DNA from: Bacillota bacterium
Lineage (GTDB): Bacteria; Bacillota; Clostridia; Lachnospirales; Lachnospiraceae
DNA: 64,000 nucleotides
NCBI GenBank assembly: GCA_030524555.1
Contig: JAUNGK010000001.1
Span: 1 to 64,000, forward strand
Direction of reading: 5' to 3'
Under the pieces are notes generated by a model, which was given only the letters and a program-made list of their open reading frames with translations, did not search any database and was not told the DNA's origin. Of this stretch, positions 36,372 to 45,172 are shown piece by piece. Positions within the stretch are counted from its first letter, which is position 1. Each line of letters opens with the position of its first letter. The position numbers and the translations under genes were made by a program.

Positions 36372-37442
36372 TTAAGCTCCCGTAATGTTAATTGCATGCA
36401 TATAGGCGTCGGAGCCTCTTGCACAGGTTACTGTAAGCTTCTTGCCGCTGACAAAAACCTTACAGTTGCTGACGCTCATTACCGCATCAAGCTTAAGCTC
36501 CATTTCTCCCTGAGGAGTCTTCAAATAAAGCACATTTTCATTGGATTTGCTTCCCACGGTTCCTTCAACAGATGCAGGAGAAGATGTATCAATTGAGGCT
36601 GCAGCCGAACCATCCTTAACCCCCACAATACTTGCAGCATGCATATAGGCATCGGAGCCCCGATATACATAAGCCGTCAACTTATTTCCGGGTGTTAAAA
36701 CCATACCGCTTCTGGAATCCGTATTGCTGTCAATTACAATCTGCATCATACCTTCTTTAGTGGATAAATACAGAAGATCCTCCTTGGTACTCTCACCCAC
36801 CGTTCCCGTAACCGCTACGGTAGTAACATTTACAGCACTGGCCGGTGCCGGTGTAAGTCCTGATGTAGAAGCCCCTGATGCTGTAGTTACCGCTGCCGCA
36901 TCCGAAATACTGATGGCATGCATATAGGCATCGGAACCTCTTGCACAGGTTATGCTGTAAGACTTGTCCACTACGAGAACAGAGCATTCGCTGATATTGG
37001 TAGTTGCATCAAGCTTAATCTGCATCTCTCCCTGAGGCGTATTAAAATATAAAATATCATCCTTGGTCTTTTCACCGATTGTTCCTGTTACAACGGCTGT
37101 TGTTGATGAGTCAATGCTGACTCCGGGTGTCTGGGTCTCGCTGGTTATTTTAACTGCGTGGAGATACTCATCAGAACCATGTTTGACAGAAACACTGACT
37201 TCATTTCCCGGAAGCAATATTTTGCAGGCACTGGTATCCGTTCCGTCATCCAGCTTTATTTCCATCCTGCCTTCCTTGGTGGAAAGCTGCATAATCTCCG
37301 CCGTTGTTCCCGATGCAATAGTTCCTGTTACCGTTATTATCTTTTCCTCTGCCCGTGCCTCAAGCCGATTTCCCAAAAAAATCATCATTCCAAGCACAAG
37401 ACAGATTGCCATACCTGTTTTTGCAATCCTATGCCTTTTCAT
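36372..37442 (-). CDS. Secreted protein with four tandem 63-residue repeats
   Basis: A 356-residue protein of unknown function. A signal peptide ends near residue 31 (LEARAEE). Four repeats follow, at about 37-99, 117-179, 209-272 and 291-353. Each starts with a VTGT-like strand, has a LYLxTPQGEMQIKLD-type middle and ends in GSDAYMHA (89-96, 169-176, 262-269, 343-350; the first reads GSDEYLHA). Repeats 2 and 4 share the rare TCARGSDAYMHAI. Linkers are rich in Ser, Thr and Ala. Small beta-barrel (OB-like) units are likely, so a wall-associated binding protein is a guess. The ATG at 37442 has GGAGG 7 bases upstream. It is a single-gene unit on the minus strand. Confidence 0.75.
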   Translation of the reverse strand: MKRHRIAKTGMAICLVLGMMIFLGNRLEARAEEKIITVTGTIASGTTAEIMQLSTKEGRMEIKLDDGTDTSACKILLPGNEVSVSVKHGSDEYLHAVKITSETQTPGVSIDSSTTAVVTGTIGEKTKDDILYFNTPQGEMQIKLDATTNISECSVLVVDKSYSITCARGSDAYMHAISISDAAAVTTASGASTSGLTPAPASAVNVTTVAVTGTVGESTKEDLLYLSTKEGMMQIVIDSNTDSRSGMVLTPGNKLTAYVYRGSDAYMHAASIVGVKDGSAAASIDTSSPASVEGTVGSKSNENVLYLKTPQGEMELKLDAVMSVSNCKVFVSGKKLTVTCARGSDAYMHAINITGA

Positions 37443-37569
37443 AACCACGCCTCCATTAAATATCATAAACGTCATAAGTAATTTACCATAATATGTTTAT
37501 TATGTAAACTCATCATACAATATTTAATTCAGAAAAGCAACATCTATCCTAATATTTAATTTGTCTAAT

Positions 37570-37692
37570 GTAACGGTTCAGTCTTCCTGCGCCGTCCAGG
37601 GTAAGCAACTGCTTCTTTGATAGCAGCTATGACAGCTTTTATCAAAGAAGCAGTTGCCTATCCTGGACGGCGCAGAAAAACTGAACTGTTAC
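37570..37692. repeat. Palindromic repeat element, short version
   Basis: A 123-bp near-perfect palindrome running from GTAACGGTTCAG to CTGAACTGTTAC. Each arm holds GCGCCGTCCAGG-like and CAACTGCTTCTTTGATA segments, with AGCTATGACAGCT at the centre. The ACTGCTTCTTTGATA and GACAG parts recur in the outer arms of the 386-bp palindrome at 41037-41422. No ORF. It lies between the four-repeat protein gene and tRNA-Gln. Confidence 0.82.
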
Positions 37693-37748
37693 TTTCAGCA
37701 TATTTAAACACATAAAAAGCCATGAGCATTAACTCATGGCTTCTCAAG

Positions 37749-37820
37749 CAGGGCTACAAGGATTCGAACCTTGAAATGACGGAGTCAGAGTCCGTTGCCT
37801 TACCGTTTGGCGATAGCCCT
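37749..37820 (-). tRNA. tRNA-Gln (anticodon CUG)
   Basis: A 72-base cloverleaf on the minus strand. The acceptor AGGGCTA pairs fully with TAGCCCT, the D arm is GCC with GGC, the anticodon stem ACGGA with TCCGT encloses CTCTGAC (anticodon CTG), and the T arm is CAAGG-TTCGAAT-CCTTG. The discriminator is G and no CCA is encoded. Confidence 0.93.
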
Positions 37821-37838
37821 TTACTGATCACTTTTGGT

Positions 37839-37867
37839 ATTATACATGAATATATCCTGTTTGACAA
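37839..37867 (-). promoter_or_regulatory. Promoter of tRNA-Gln
   Basis: On the minus strand TTGTCA (37867-37862), a 17-base spacer and TATAAT (37844-37839) lie 19 bases before the tRNA. This is close to the sigma-A consensus. Confidence 0.8.
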
Positions 37868-38026
37868 GTAAATTTTAAAAATTTTTTCAGAAAAATTGTT
37901 ACTTTTTTATCATGCTGTTTTTTTTTAAATACTTATATATTTTCATCAAAAAAACTGTTTTCAATTCAACCAAAATTTGTTATCTTGAAACTGAAAAGCA
38001 TGATATATGTAGTTCAGGAGGGTAAT

Positions 38027-38698
38027 ATGAGGTATTTTTTTAATGGCAAAATCGAAAAACAGAATGATATTTACTGCATTCGTGTTCCTTTCAATGTCTG
38101 GGAGGTTTGCAAGCTGAGAGATATTATTAAAGCAGACCTTGTTTTGGATAACAAAATTATTGAATGCGAGCTTCTTCCTGAGGATAAGGGCAACTACAAA
38201 ATTCATTTGGATGATGAGGCGGTTTCCCATATCAATATTGATCAGGAGCACAAGATCCTTCTTCACATTAACGGCAGTATTATTCAAATGAATCAAAACA
38301 GTCCCTATGACTTTAACCATCCGATTCGCAAGATCGATCATATTGATGTGATTATCCAGCCTGAGGACGGATTATGCGGACAAACCTGTGTTGCTATGCT
38401 GGCGGGAGTTACCATTGCAGAGGTAATCAGCGTTATGGACTGTCGTGAATGGCAGGCAACGATGGGACGCGTCATATCCGCTCTCAACTATTACGGTATT
38501 GACCATAGTGATGTAATTGTATATACGGAAGGACAGGAAGCTACACTTCCCAAGTGCTGTATTCTGATGGAAAAGATGGGTCTCTACTGTCACTATCTGG
38601 TTCACTATGACGGTAAATTCTATGACTCCAATCTGGGTGTCATAAATGAGTATGATATGAGTAAGCTTTTGGGATATCTGGAAGTGAAGGTTGATTAA
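38027..38698 (+). CDS. DUF1905-like / C39-like cysteine peptidase fusion
   Basis: A 223-residue protein in two parts. Residues 1-90 resemble DUF1905 (FNGKIE, then CIRVPFNVWEV and a later IHLD strand). Residues 105-223 resemble a C39-like papain fold, with QPEDGLCGQTCVAML (probable nucleophile C117), HYLVHYDGKFYDSN (H193) and D200. There is no signal peptide, membrane helix or exporter domain, so it is not a bacteriocin-processing transporter. AGGAGGG precedes the ATG at 38027. The gene stands alone between tRNA-Gln and a terminator. Domain calls come from motif recognition only, and substrate and activity are unknown. Confidence 0.65.
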   Translation: MRYFFNGKIEKQNDIYCIRVPFNVWEVCKLRDIIKADLVLDNKIIECELLPEDKGNYKIHLDDEAVSHINIDQEHKILLHINGSIIQMNQNSPYDFNHPIRKIDHIDVIIQPEDGLCGQTCVAMLAGVTIAEVISVMDCREWQATMGRVISALNYYGIDHSDVIVYTEGQEATLPKCCILMEKMGLYCHYLVHYDGKFYDSNLGVINEYDMSKLLGYLEVKVD

Positions 38699-38735
38699 CA
38701 GCTTCTTTCTTCTGCTGTCCTTGCACTTTGCAAAT

Positions 38736-38767
38736 AAGAGCGCCCTGCATACATGCATGGCGCTCTT
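38736..38767. terminator. Bidirectional terminator
   Basis: AAGAGCGCC (38736-38744) pairs with GGCGCTCTT (38759-38767), with a TGCATACATGCA inner loop and TTTCT after it. It separates the convergent C39-like gene and glutamine synthetase gene. Confidence 0.8.
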
Positions 38768-38801
38768 TCTATTTCAACAAGGAGGTTAACAACTTATTAT
38801 G

Positions 38802-40913
38802 TTATACTTCAAAAATAAGATCTCCGTAAGTAGGTACCGGCCATACCTTCTTATCTACCAGCATTTCCGCTTCATCAACAGGTGTCCGCAGCTCATCCAT
38901 TGCTGTCTTTACCACATCCTTATAGTAGAATGCCTGCTCTTTTACATCTTCCATTGCACTGGCCTTTGCTTCCACCTCTTCCAGCTTTACAAGAGCTGCC
39001 TTCATAGCGGCAAGCTTCTGTGTTACCTCTTTTAACAGCTCGGCGCTGACAGAAGCATCTGCTCCTGCTTCCTTCACAGCCAAAACCGTATCTGCAAGAG
39101 ATTTGCTGTACTTAACCACAGCAGGAATAAACTGCTTGGATGCCATATCGATCATGGTCAGCGCTTCTATATTAATGCTCTTTGCATAGGTTTCATAAAG
39201 AACCTCTTCACGTGATTCCAACTCTGCCCTGGTAAAGATGCCGAACTTTTCAAACAGCTTAACGGATTTTTCCGTTGTCAGCGTATCAACTGCCTCTACC
39301 ATAGACTTAATGTTGGGAAGTCCTCTTCTTTCAGCCTCGGCTACCCACTCATCGGAATATCCGTTTCCGTTAAAGATAATTCTCTGATGCTCACTCAAAT
39401 ATTCCTTAATCAGATCATGAACAGCCATATCAAAGTCATCTGCTTTCTCCAGAATATCCGCAGCTTCACAGAAAGCCTCTGCAACAATGGCATTCAATGT
39501 GGTGTTCGGGCTTGCAATTGAATCAGAAGAGCCTACCATACGGAATTCAAATTTATTACCTGTAAAGGCAAATGGTGACGTTCTGTTTCTGTCGGTAGCA
39601 TCCTTCTCAAAGTCAGGAAGTGTGGATACACCTGTAGCAAGCTTGCCGCCCTGGAGCACATGATCTGCTTCACCGGTTTCAACCAGCTGCTTTACCACAT
39701 CCTCAAGCTGTTCGCCAAGGAAGATGGAAATAATAGCCGGAGGTGCCTCATTGGCTCCGAGCCTGTGATCATTTCCCACATCAGATGCACTCTGACGAAG
39801 CAGGTCAGCGTGGATATCAACAGCCTTAATAATGCAGGCTAAAACCAGCAGGAACTGAATATTTTCATTGGGTGTATCTCCCGGATCAAGAAGGTTCACA
39901 CCGTTATCCGTAGTCAGTGACCAGTTATTATGCTTACCGGAACCATTGACACCTGCAAAAGGCTTTTCATGAAGAAGACAGGTCAGCCCATGACGTCCTG
40001 CTACCTTCTTCATGGTTTCCATAACCAACTGATTGTGATCTACCGCAATATTGGCTGTCTCATAGATAGGTGCCAGCTCATGCTGTGCCGGTGCAACCTC
40101 ATTGTGCTGCGTCTTAGCAGTAACGCCCAGCTTCCACAGCTCAATATTAAGATCCTTCATATATGCGCCGATCCTCTCACGGATGGTTCCGAAATAGTGA
40201 TCCTCCATCTCCTGCCCCTTAGGTGCCGGTGCTCCAAACAGGGTGCGTCCTGCAAAGATAAGGTCGGGTCTCTTCAAGTATTTCTCTCTGTCTACCAGAA
40301 AGTACTCCTGCTCCGGTCCTACGCTTGCAACTACCTTGGTAGCCTCTGTATTACCAAATAAACGTACGATACGGACTGCCTGCTCACTTACCGCTTCCAT
40401 AGAACGAAGCAGTGGCGTCTTTTTGTCAAGGGCTTCACCCTTATAGGAGCAGAATGCTGTAGGAACGCAAAGAATTACGCCGGTAGCATCCTCCTTCAAA
40501 AATGCAGGAGAAGTAATATCCCATGCCGTATATCCTCTGGCTTCAAAGGTTGCACGAAGGCCTCCGGAAGGGAAGGAAGATGCATCAGGTTCACCCTTGA
40601 TCAATTCCTTTCCCGAGAAATCCATAATCATTTTTCCATTTTCATCAGGATGGGAAACAAAGGAATCATGCTTTTCTGCGGTAATCCCTGTAAGCGGCTG
40701 AAACCAATGGGTGTAATGGGTTGCACCGTTTTCAACAGCCCAGTCCTTCATCGCTTTAGCTACCACATCTGCTGCCGCAAGTGATAACTCTCCGCCCTGA
40801 TCAATTACTTTAACAACTTCCTTGTACACATTTTTAGGCAGACGCTCCTTCATTGTTGCCCTGGTAAACACCTTACTGCCAAAAAGCTCTTCAATATTTA
40901 CTACTTCACTCAT
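38802..40913 (-). CDS. glnN: Type III glutamine synthetase, copy A
   Basis: Makes glutamine from glutamate, ammonia and ATP. At 703 residues it is the large GSIII type, distinct from GlnA of about 450. GSIII motifs are visible: [18 protein letters not shown] near 65, [15 protein letters not shown] near 105, [16 protein letters not shown] near 270 and [10 protein letters not shown] near 320. AGGAGG precedes the ATG. It has its own strong promoter and a terminator-like hairpin in the leader. A close paralogue lies 516 bp upstream with the giant palindrome between them, so this is a tandem duplication. Confidence 0.95.
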   Translation of the reverse strand: MSEVVNIEELFGSKVFTRATMKERLPKNVYKEVVKVIDQGGELSLAAADVVAKAMKDWAVENGATHYTHWFQPLTGITAEKHDSFVSHPDENGKMIMDFSGKELIKGEPDASSFPSGGLRATFEARGYTAWDITSPAFLKEDATGVILCVPTAFCSYKGEALDKKTPLLRSMEAVSEQAVRIVRLFGNTEATKVVASVGPEQEYFLVDREKYLKRPDLIFAGRTLFGAPAPKGQEMEDHYFGTIRERIGAYMKDLNIELWKLGVTAKTQHNEVAPAQHELAPIYETANIAVDHNQLVMETMKKVAGRHGLTCLLHEKPFAGVNGSGKHNNWSLTTDNGVNLLDPGDTPNENIQFLLVLACIIKAVDIHADLLRQSASDVGNDHRLGANEAPPAIISIFLGEQLEDVVKQLVETGEADHVLQGGKLATGVSTLPDFEKDATDRNRTSPFAFTGNKFEFRMVGSSDSIASPNTTLNAIVAEAFCEAADILEKADDFDMAVHDLIKEYLSEHQRIIFNGNGYSDEWVAEAERRGLPNIKSMVEAVDTLTTEKSVKLFEKFGIFTRAELESREEVLYETYAKSINIEALTMIDMASKQFIPAVVKYSKSLADTVLAVKEAGADASVSAELLKEVTQKLAAMKAALVKLEEVEAKASAMEDVKEQAFYYKDVVKTAMDELRTPVDEAEMLVDKKVWPVPTYGDLIFEV

Positions 40914-40932
40914 ACTCTCTTCCTCCTAAACT

Positions 40933-40966
40933 AAAAAAAGGCGTTGCACATCTGTGCAAACGCCTT
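40933..40966 (-). terminator. Terminator-like hairpin in the glutamine synthetase A leader
   Basis: On the minus strand AAGGCGT (40966-40960) pairs with ACGCCTT (40944-40938), with an inner TGCACA-GA-TGTGCA stem, followed by seven T at 40939-40933. It starts only about 15 bases after the predicted transcription start and ends just before the AGGAGG of the gene. It could be a premature terminator (attenuator) or an mRNA-protecting 5 prime hairpin. Confidence 0.8.
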
Positions 40967-40980
40967 CGTTTGTTTCGCTT

Positions 40981-41009
40981 ATATTACAACAAAAAATTTG
41001 AAAATGCAA
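40981..41009 (-). promoter_or_regulatory. Promoter of glutamine synthetase A
   Basis: On the minus strand TTGCAT (41009-41004), a 17-base spacer and TAATAT (40986-40981). It lies between the palindrome and the leader hairpin. Confidence 0.7.
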
Positions 41010-41036
41010 GCCCCAAATAAAAATTTATTAAAAATT

Positions 41037-41422
41037 TTGCATAAGCTCAGCCTTCACGCGCCGCCTCGAATACGGGACTGCTTCTTTGATAACGGCTTAG
41101 GACAGTCTTTCGTCAGATTTAAGAGAAACAGCCGGCACAATAATACTGCTGCCCGATAGGCTTGTCTGAAAATTCAATCACAGATAAAAGCACTTGATCC
41201 TATAAGAAATTTTGGAAAAATCTAAAACGGATTTCTTGATTTTTCACAAAATTTCTTCTAAGGCTCAGCGTACTTTTATCTGTGATTGAATTTGAGTTTG
41301 CCGACAGGGCAGCTAATAGGTATTTGGGCCGGCTTGTTTCCTTAAATCTCGAAAGCTGTCATAGCCGTGTCAAAGAAGCAGTCCCGTATTCGAGGCGGCG
41401 CATGAAAGCTGAGCTTATGCAA
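41037..41422. repeat. Giant palindromic repeat element, copy 2 (complete)
   Basis: About 386 bp, an imperfect palindrome along its whole length. The ends are TTGCATAAGCTCAGC and its exact complement. Further in are a GCGCCGCCTCGAATACGGG block, ACTGCTTCTTTGA, and a core where AGATAAAAG and TTTCTTATAGG-like segments face their complements. It fills most of the space between the two glutamine synthetase genes and starts 8 bases after the stop of the upstream one. There is no ORF or transposase. Parts recur at 1-274 and 37570-37692. Confidence 0.88.
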
Positions 41423-41429
41423 GGCATTT

Positions 41430-43541
41430 TTACACCTCAAATATTAAATCCGCATAAGTAGGGAAAGGCCAGTATTGCTTATCCACCAGCTTTTCCAGTT
41501 CATCCGCCGGTTTTCTCAAGGCGTTCATGGCTGCCATCACACTGTCATGATAGTAGAATGCCTGTTCCTTGCCAAGAGCCATAGCTGAAGCCTTCTTTTC
41601 TACCTCCATAAGATTTGCCACAGCCTTTCTGGTTTCCCCAAGCTTTTCCGTAATGGTTTTCAAAAGTTCAGTGCAGGCAGCTGCATCCGCACCTGCTGCA
41701 CTGATGGATGCAGTTGTATCAGCAAGCATTCCTGCAAACTTAATCACTGCCGGAATAATCTGCTTATTGGCCATATCGATCATGGTCAGAGCTTCTATAT
41801 TGATGGTTTTCGCATAAGTCTCATACAGAATTTCCGCACGGGAACGAAGCTCTGCCTCCGTAAAAATACCGAACTTTTCAAACAAATTAATAGACTTTTC
41901 CGTGATAAGCGTATCCACTGCCTCCACCATAGAAGGAATATTGGGAAGTCCCCTTCTTGCGGCCTCCTCCTTCCACTCAGGAGCATATCCGTTTCCGTTA
42001 AAAATAATCCTCTGATGCTTAGTCATATATTCCTTGATCAGATCATGAACAGCCATATCAAAATCTTCCGCCTGCTCTAACCTGTCTGCCGCTTCGCAGA
42101 ATGCCTCCGCAACAATGGCATTTAAAATGGTATTGGGGCTTCCGATGGAATCCTCGCTGCCCACCATACGAAATTCAAACTTGTTACCGGTAAAGGCAAA
42201 GGGTGAAGTACGGTTCCTGTCGGTAGCGTCCTTGACAAAATCCGGGAGCGTAGAAACTCCCGTTCTCAAAACTCCGCCTTCCTTTAAGGAATCAGCCTTG
42301 CCTGTTTCCACCAGCTGTTCCACCACATCCTCCAGCTGCTCGCCTAAAAAGATAGAAATAATGGCGGGCGGAGCTTCGTAGCCTCCCAGACGCTGATCAT
42401 TCCCCACATTAGAAGCACTTTGTCTTAACAGATCGGCATGTGTATCCACCGCCTTCATAATACAGGCTAAAACCAGAAGAAACTGAATATTTTCATTAGG
42501 GGTCTGCCCCGGCTCAAGCAGATTGACACCGTTATCTGTTGTGATGGACCAGTTATTATGCTTTCCCGATCCATTCACTCCTGCGAAGGGCTTTTCATGA
42601 AGCATACAGCGAAGTCCGTGCTTTCCTGCCACACGCTTTAAGGTTTCCATTACCAGCTGATTGTGGTCTACCGCAACATTGGCAGATTCATAGATAGGCG
42701 CCAGCTCATGCTGTGCAGGTGCCGCCTCATTGTGCTGGGTCTTGGCTGTTACTCCCAGCTTCCACAGCTCAATATTGACATCATGCATGAAGGCTCCTAT
42801 TCTTTCCCGGATTACCCCAAAGTAGTGATCCTCCATCTCCTGTCCCTTCGGTGCAGGTGCACCGAATAATGTTCTTCCGGCAAAAATAATGTCCTCCCTC
42901 TGCAGCGCCTTCTTCTGATCCACCAGAAAATATTCCTGCTCTGCGCCCACTGAAGGAATTACCTTTTTGGCCTCAGTATTACCGAACAGATGCACAATTC
43001 TGACTGCCTGTTTGCTTAATGCTTCCATAGAGCGGAGAAGGGGTGTTTTTTTATCAAGCGCTTCTCCTGTATAGGAACAAAAGGCCGTAGGAATACAAAG
43101 TGTGGGGCCTGTTGCTGTTTCCTTAATAAATGCCGGGGAGGTAATATCCCACGTCGTGTATCCCCTGGCTTCAAAGGTTGCCCGAAGGCCTCCCGAAGGA
43201 AAAGAAGAGGCATCCGGCTCACCCTTAATCAGCTCCTTACCCGAAAATTCCATCAGCATATTTCCATCCTGATCGGGATGCGTTACAAAGGAATCATGTT
43301 TCTCCGCAGTAATTCCTGTAAGCGGCTGAAACCAATGGGTATAATGGGTAGCACCGTTTTCCATTGCCCAGTCCTTCATTGCCTTTGCCACCACATCCGC
43401 AGCCGCCAGCGTCAGCTCCCCGCCCTGTTCCATGACCTTAATCACTTCCCGATATACATTTTTCGGCAAGCGCTCCCGCATGGTCTTGCGGGTAAATACC
43501 TTACTGCCAAACAGTTCTTCCACGTTTAACAAATCACTCAT
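41430..43541 (-). CDS. glnN: Type III glutamine synthetase, copy B
   Basis: A 703-residue paralogue of the gene at 38802, the same length and collinear throughout. All the GSIII motifs are kept ([59 protein letters not shown]). The last 110 residues differ most. AAGGGAGAAAAAG precedes the ATG. It begins 30 bases after the U32-type gene, so it may be transcribed with the trmR-U32 run, unlike copy A with its own promoter; that suggests different regulation of the two copies. Confidence 0.95.
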   Translation of the reverse strand: MSDLLNVEELFGSKVFTRKTMRERLPKNVYREVIKVMEQGGELTLAAADVVAKAMKDWAMENGATHYTHWFQPLTGITAEKHDSFVTHPDQDGNMLMEFSGKELIKGEPDASSFPSGGLRATFEARGYTTWDITSPAFIKETATGPTLCIPTAFCSYTGEALDKKTPLLRSMEALSKQAVRIVHLFGNTEAKKVIPSVGAEQEYFLVDQKKALQREDIIFAGRTLFGAPAPKGQEMEDHYFGVIRERIGAFMHDVNIELWKLGVTAKTQHNEAAPAQHELAPIYESANVAVDHNQLVMETLKRVAGKHGLRCMLHEKPFAGVNGSGKHNNWSITTDNGVNLLEPGQTPNENIQFLLVLACIMKAVDTHADLLRQSASNVGNDQRLGGYEAPPAIISIFLGEQLEDVVEQLVETGKADSLKEGGVLRTGVSTLPDFVKDATDRNRTSPFAFTGNKFEFRMVGSEDSIGSPNTILNAIVAEAFCEAADRLEQAEDFDMAVHDLIKEYMTKHQRIIFNGNGYAPEWKEEAARRGLPNIPSMVEAVDTLITEKSINLFEKFGIFTEAELRSRAEILYETYAKTINIEALTMIDMANKQIIPAVIKFAGMLADTTASISAAGADAAACTELLKTITEKLGETRKAVANLMEVEKKASAMALGKEQAFYYHDSVMAAMNALRKPADELEKLVDKQYWPFPTYADLIFEV

Positions 43542-43571
43542 TCTTTTTCTCCCTTAGCGTATATATTTATT

Positions 43572-44501
43572 TTATGTATGTTGATGGAAATAAAATCCCG
43601 TGGTGAAATTCCTGTGGGTATGTTGGGAAATTTTAGCTAAATATTCCTTTATACCGGAACGATATTTCTCCTCAGAATTTAAATAGTCGTCAACTGCCAT
43701 CCGATATGCTTCCACCACAGCGGCGCAGTATCCCACATCCATCCTTCCCTCTATGATAAGGCTGTCTACTCCGGCTTCCACCATTTCCGGAATATGCTCA
43801 ATCATGCACAAATCCTTAGAATGAAAAATAAAGGTTCCTCTTTCATTTTCATAAACCGGCAGATATTCTCCCTGCCGCTTTTCCTCACTTATGACATAAT
43901 CCCATTTCCCGGAATGAAAACCTGCGTCTTTCTCACCGGCTCTCCCTTGAAAGTAATTGCCAAACAGCTGTCTTCCCGATGAGGAAATACACATCCTGCC
44001 ATGAACAAAGCTTCCCAGCTCCATATCCTTTGGCGCTTTCTCCCTGATTTCCTTAATTTCTCTAAGCGAAAGTCCTCTTCCGCAGGTGATTCTTCTTGCC
44101 CCCTGCTCATACCAGAACCCACAGGTTAAATAATTGGTATTATTGGCCTTGGTAGAAATATGTATGTCAATCTCGGGATATATTTCCTTAACCAGCATAA
44201 ACATCCCCGGATCCGCAACGATTACCGCATCAGGTTCCTGCGTCTTAAGCTCCTTAAGATACCTTTCCGCATCCAAAAGATCCCTGTTATGTGCCACGAT
44301 ATTGACAGTTACATATACCTTCACACCGTGCTCGTGAGCATAGGTAATTCCCTGCTTAATCTCTTCTGTAGAAAAATCCTTTTCCTCCGCCCACAAATCA
44401 TAGCCTTCTCCGCCTATATAGACGGCATCTGCCCCAAAAGCCACCGCCGTCTTTAAAGTCTCTAATGAAACGGCAGGTGCCAAAAGCTCCGGTGTTTTCA
44501 T
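43572..44501 (-). CDS. U32-family protein with degenerate Fe-S site
   Basis: A 309-residue member of the U32 family (YrrN/YrrO, TrhP relatives), many of which take part in tRNA uridine hydroxylation or are listed as collagenase-like peptidases. The TIM-barrel start PELLAPAVSLETLKTAV and the EGRMDVGYCAAVVEAYR segment are typical. The family signature with four cluster cysteines is reduced: in SFVHGRMCISSSGRQLFG only C171 remains, the next position is Q178, and the usual CxxxCRW has become GFHSGKW (G194, G198). The C-terminal domain is short. It follows trmR as in the B. subtilis yrr cluster. Confidence 0.8.
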   Translation of the reverse strand: MKTPELLAPAVSLETLKTAVAFGADAVYIGGEGYDLWAEEKDFSTEEIKQGITYAHEHGVKVYVTVNIVAHNRDLLDAERYLKELKTQEPDAVIVADPGMFMLVKEIYPEIDIHISTKANNTNYLTCGFWYEQGARRITCGRGLSLREIKEIREKAPKDMELGSFVHGRMCISSSGRQLFGNYFQGRAGEKDAGFHSGKWDYVISEEKRQGEYLPVYENERGTFIFHSKDLCMIEHIPEMVEAGVDSLIIEGRMDVGYCAAVVEAYRMAVDDYLNSEEKYRSGIKEYLAKISQHTHRNFTTGFYFHQHT

Positions 44502-44527
44502 TTCAATCCTCCCTATCCTTTACCAGG

Positions 44528-45172
44528 TTATTTTATCCGGACACTGACCGTTACGCCATCCCCTACCGGAAGAATGTCTGTTTGCAGCTGTTCATTGTGC
44601 TTCAGCTCATATAAATACTCCCTCATTCTGCTGTGAATGGTCCGGTCTCTTCTGGTTACCGCATATCGGGACTCCATCACATCACCATCCTGAAGCACAT
44701 TATCGGAAACCAGCAGCCCTCCTACAGGCATCAATCTCAAAATATCCGGCAGAAAATGAATATACTGACCCTTTGCCGCATCCATAAAAATGAAATCATA
44801 GGTGTCATTAAGCTCCTTTAGAAGCTCTGTGGCATCCCCCTCCAGCAGGGTAATCTGCTCCTGCCTGCCTGCCTTTCTGAAATTTTCTCTTGCAATGGGA
44901 ATTCTCTTTTCGTATTTCTCTATTGTTGTTATCTTACAATCCTCCGGCCCGTACTCACTCATCAAAAGCGCAGAAAAACCAATGGCCGTTCCCACCTCCA
45001 AAATCCGCTTCGGCTGTTTCATCGCCAGAAGCAGACGCAGAAAGCTCTGCATTTGAGGTCTTATGACCGGTACATTGGTTTCTAATGCAAATTGTTCAAG
45101 CTCATTTAAAAAAGGTGTATTTCCCGTATCAAAAGAGTTGATAAAGGTACTGATTCTTTCTTCCGTAATCAT
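44528..45172 (-). CDS. trmR: tRNA 5-hydroxyuridine methyltransferase / O-methyltransferase
   Basis: A 214-residue SAM-dependent methyltransferase of the YrrM (TrmR) type, which methylates 5-hydroxyuridine at the tRNA wobble base in B. subtilis. The SAM loop ILEVGTAIGFSALLM is near 57, DGDA at about 112, and FIFMDAAKGQY near 130. It overlaps the MltG-like gene by the ATGA tetranucleotide, which points to coupled translation. The U32 gene follows. Because U32 proteins supply the hydroxyl group for TrmR in relatives, the two are likely linked in tRNA modification. Confidence 0.9.
   Translation of the reverse strand: MITEERISTFINSFDTGNTPFLNELEQFALETNVPVIRPQMQSFLRLLLAMKQPKRILEVGTAIGFSALLMSEYGPEDCKITTIEKYEKRIPIARENFRKAGRQEQITLLEGDATELLKELNDTYDFIFMDAAKGQYIHFLPDILRLMPVGGLLVSDNVLQDGDVMESRYAVTRRDRTIHSRMREYLYELKHNEQLQTDILPVGDGVTVSVRIK

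Noticed and set aside
40933..41036. Two-hairpin ANTAR target or glutamine riboswitch before glutamine synthetase A
   Set aside because: Only one hairpin fits between promoter and gene, and none of the conserved loops of these RNAs was recognised.
41037..41422. Insertion sequence between the glutamine synthetase genes
   Set aside because: The terminal inverted repeats suggest mobility, but no transposase frame exists in it.
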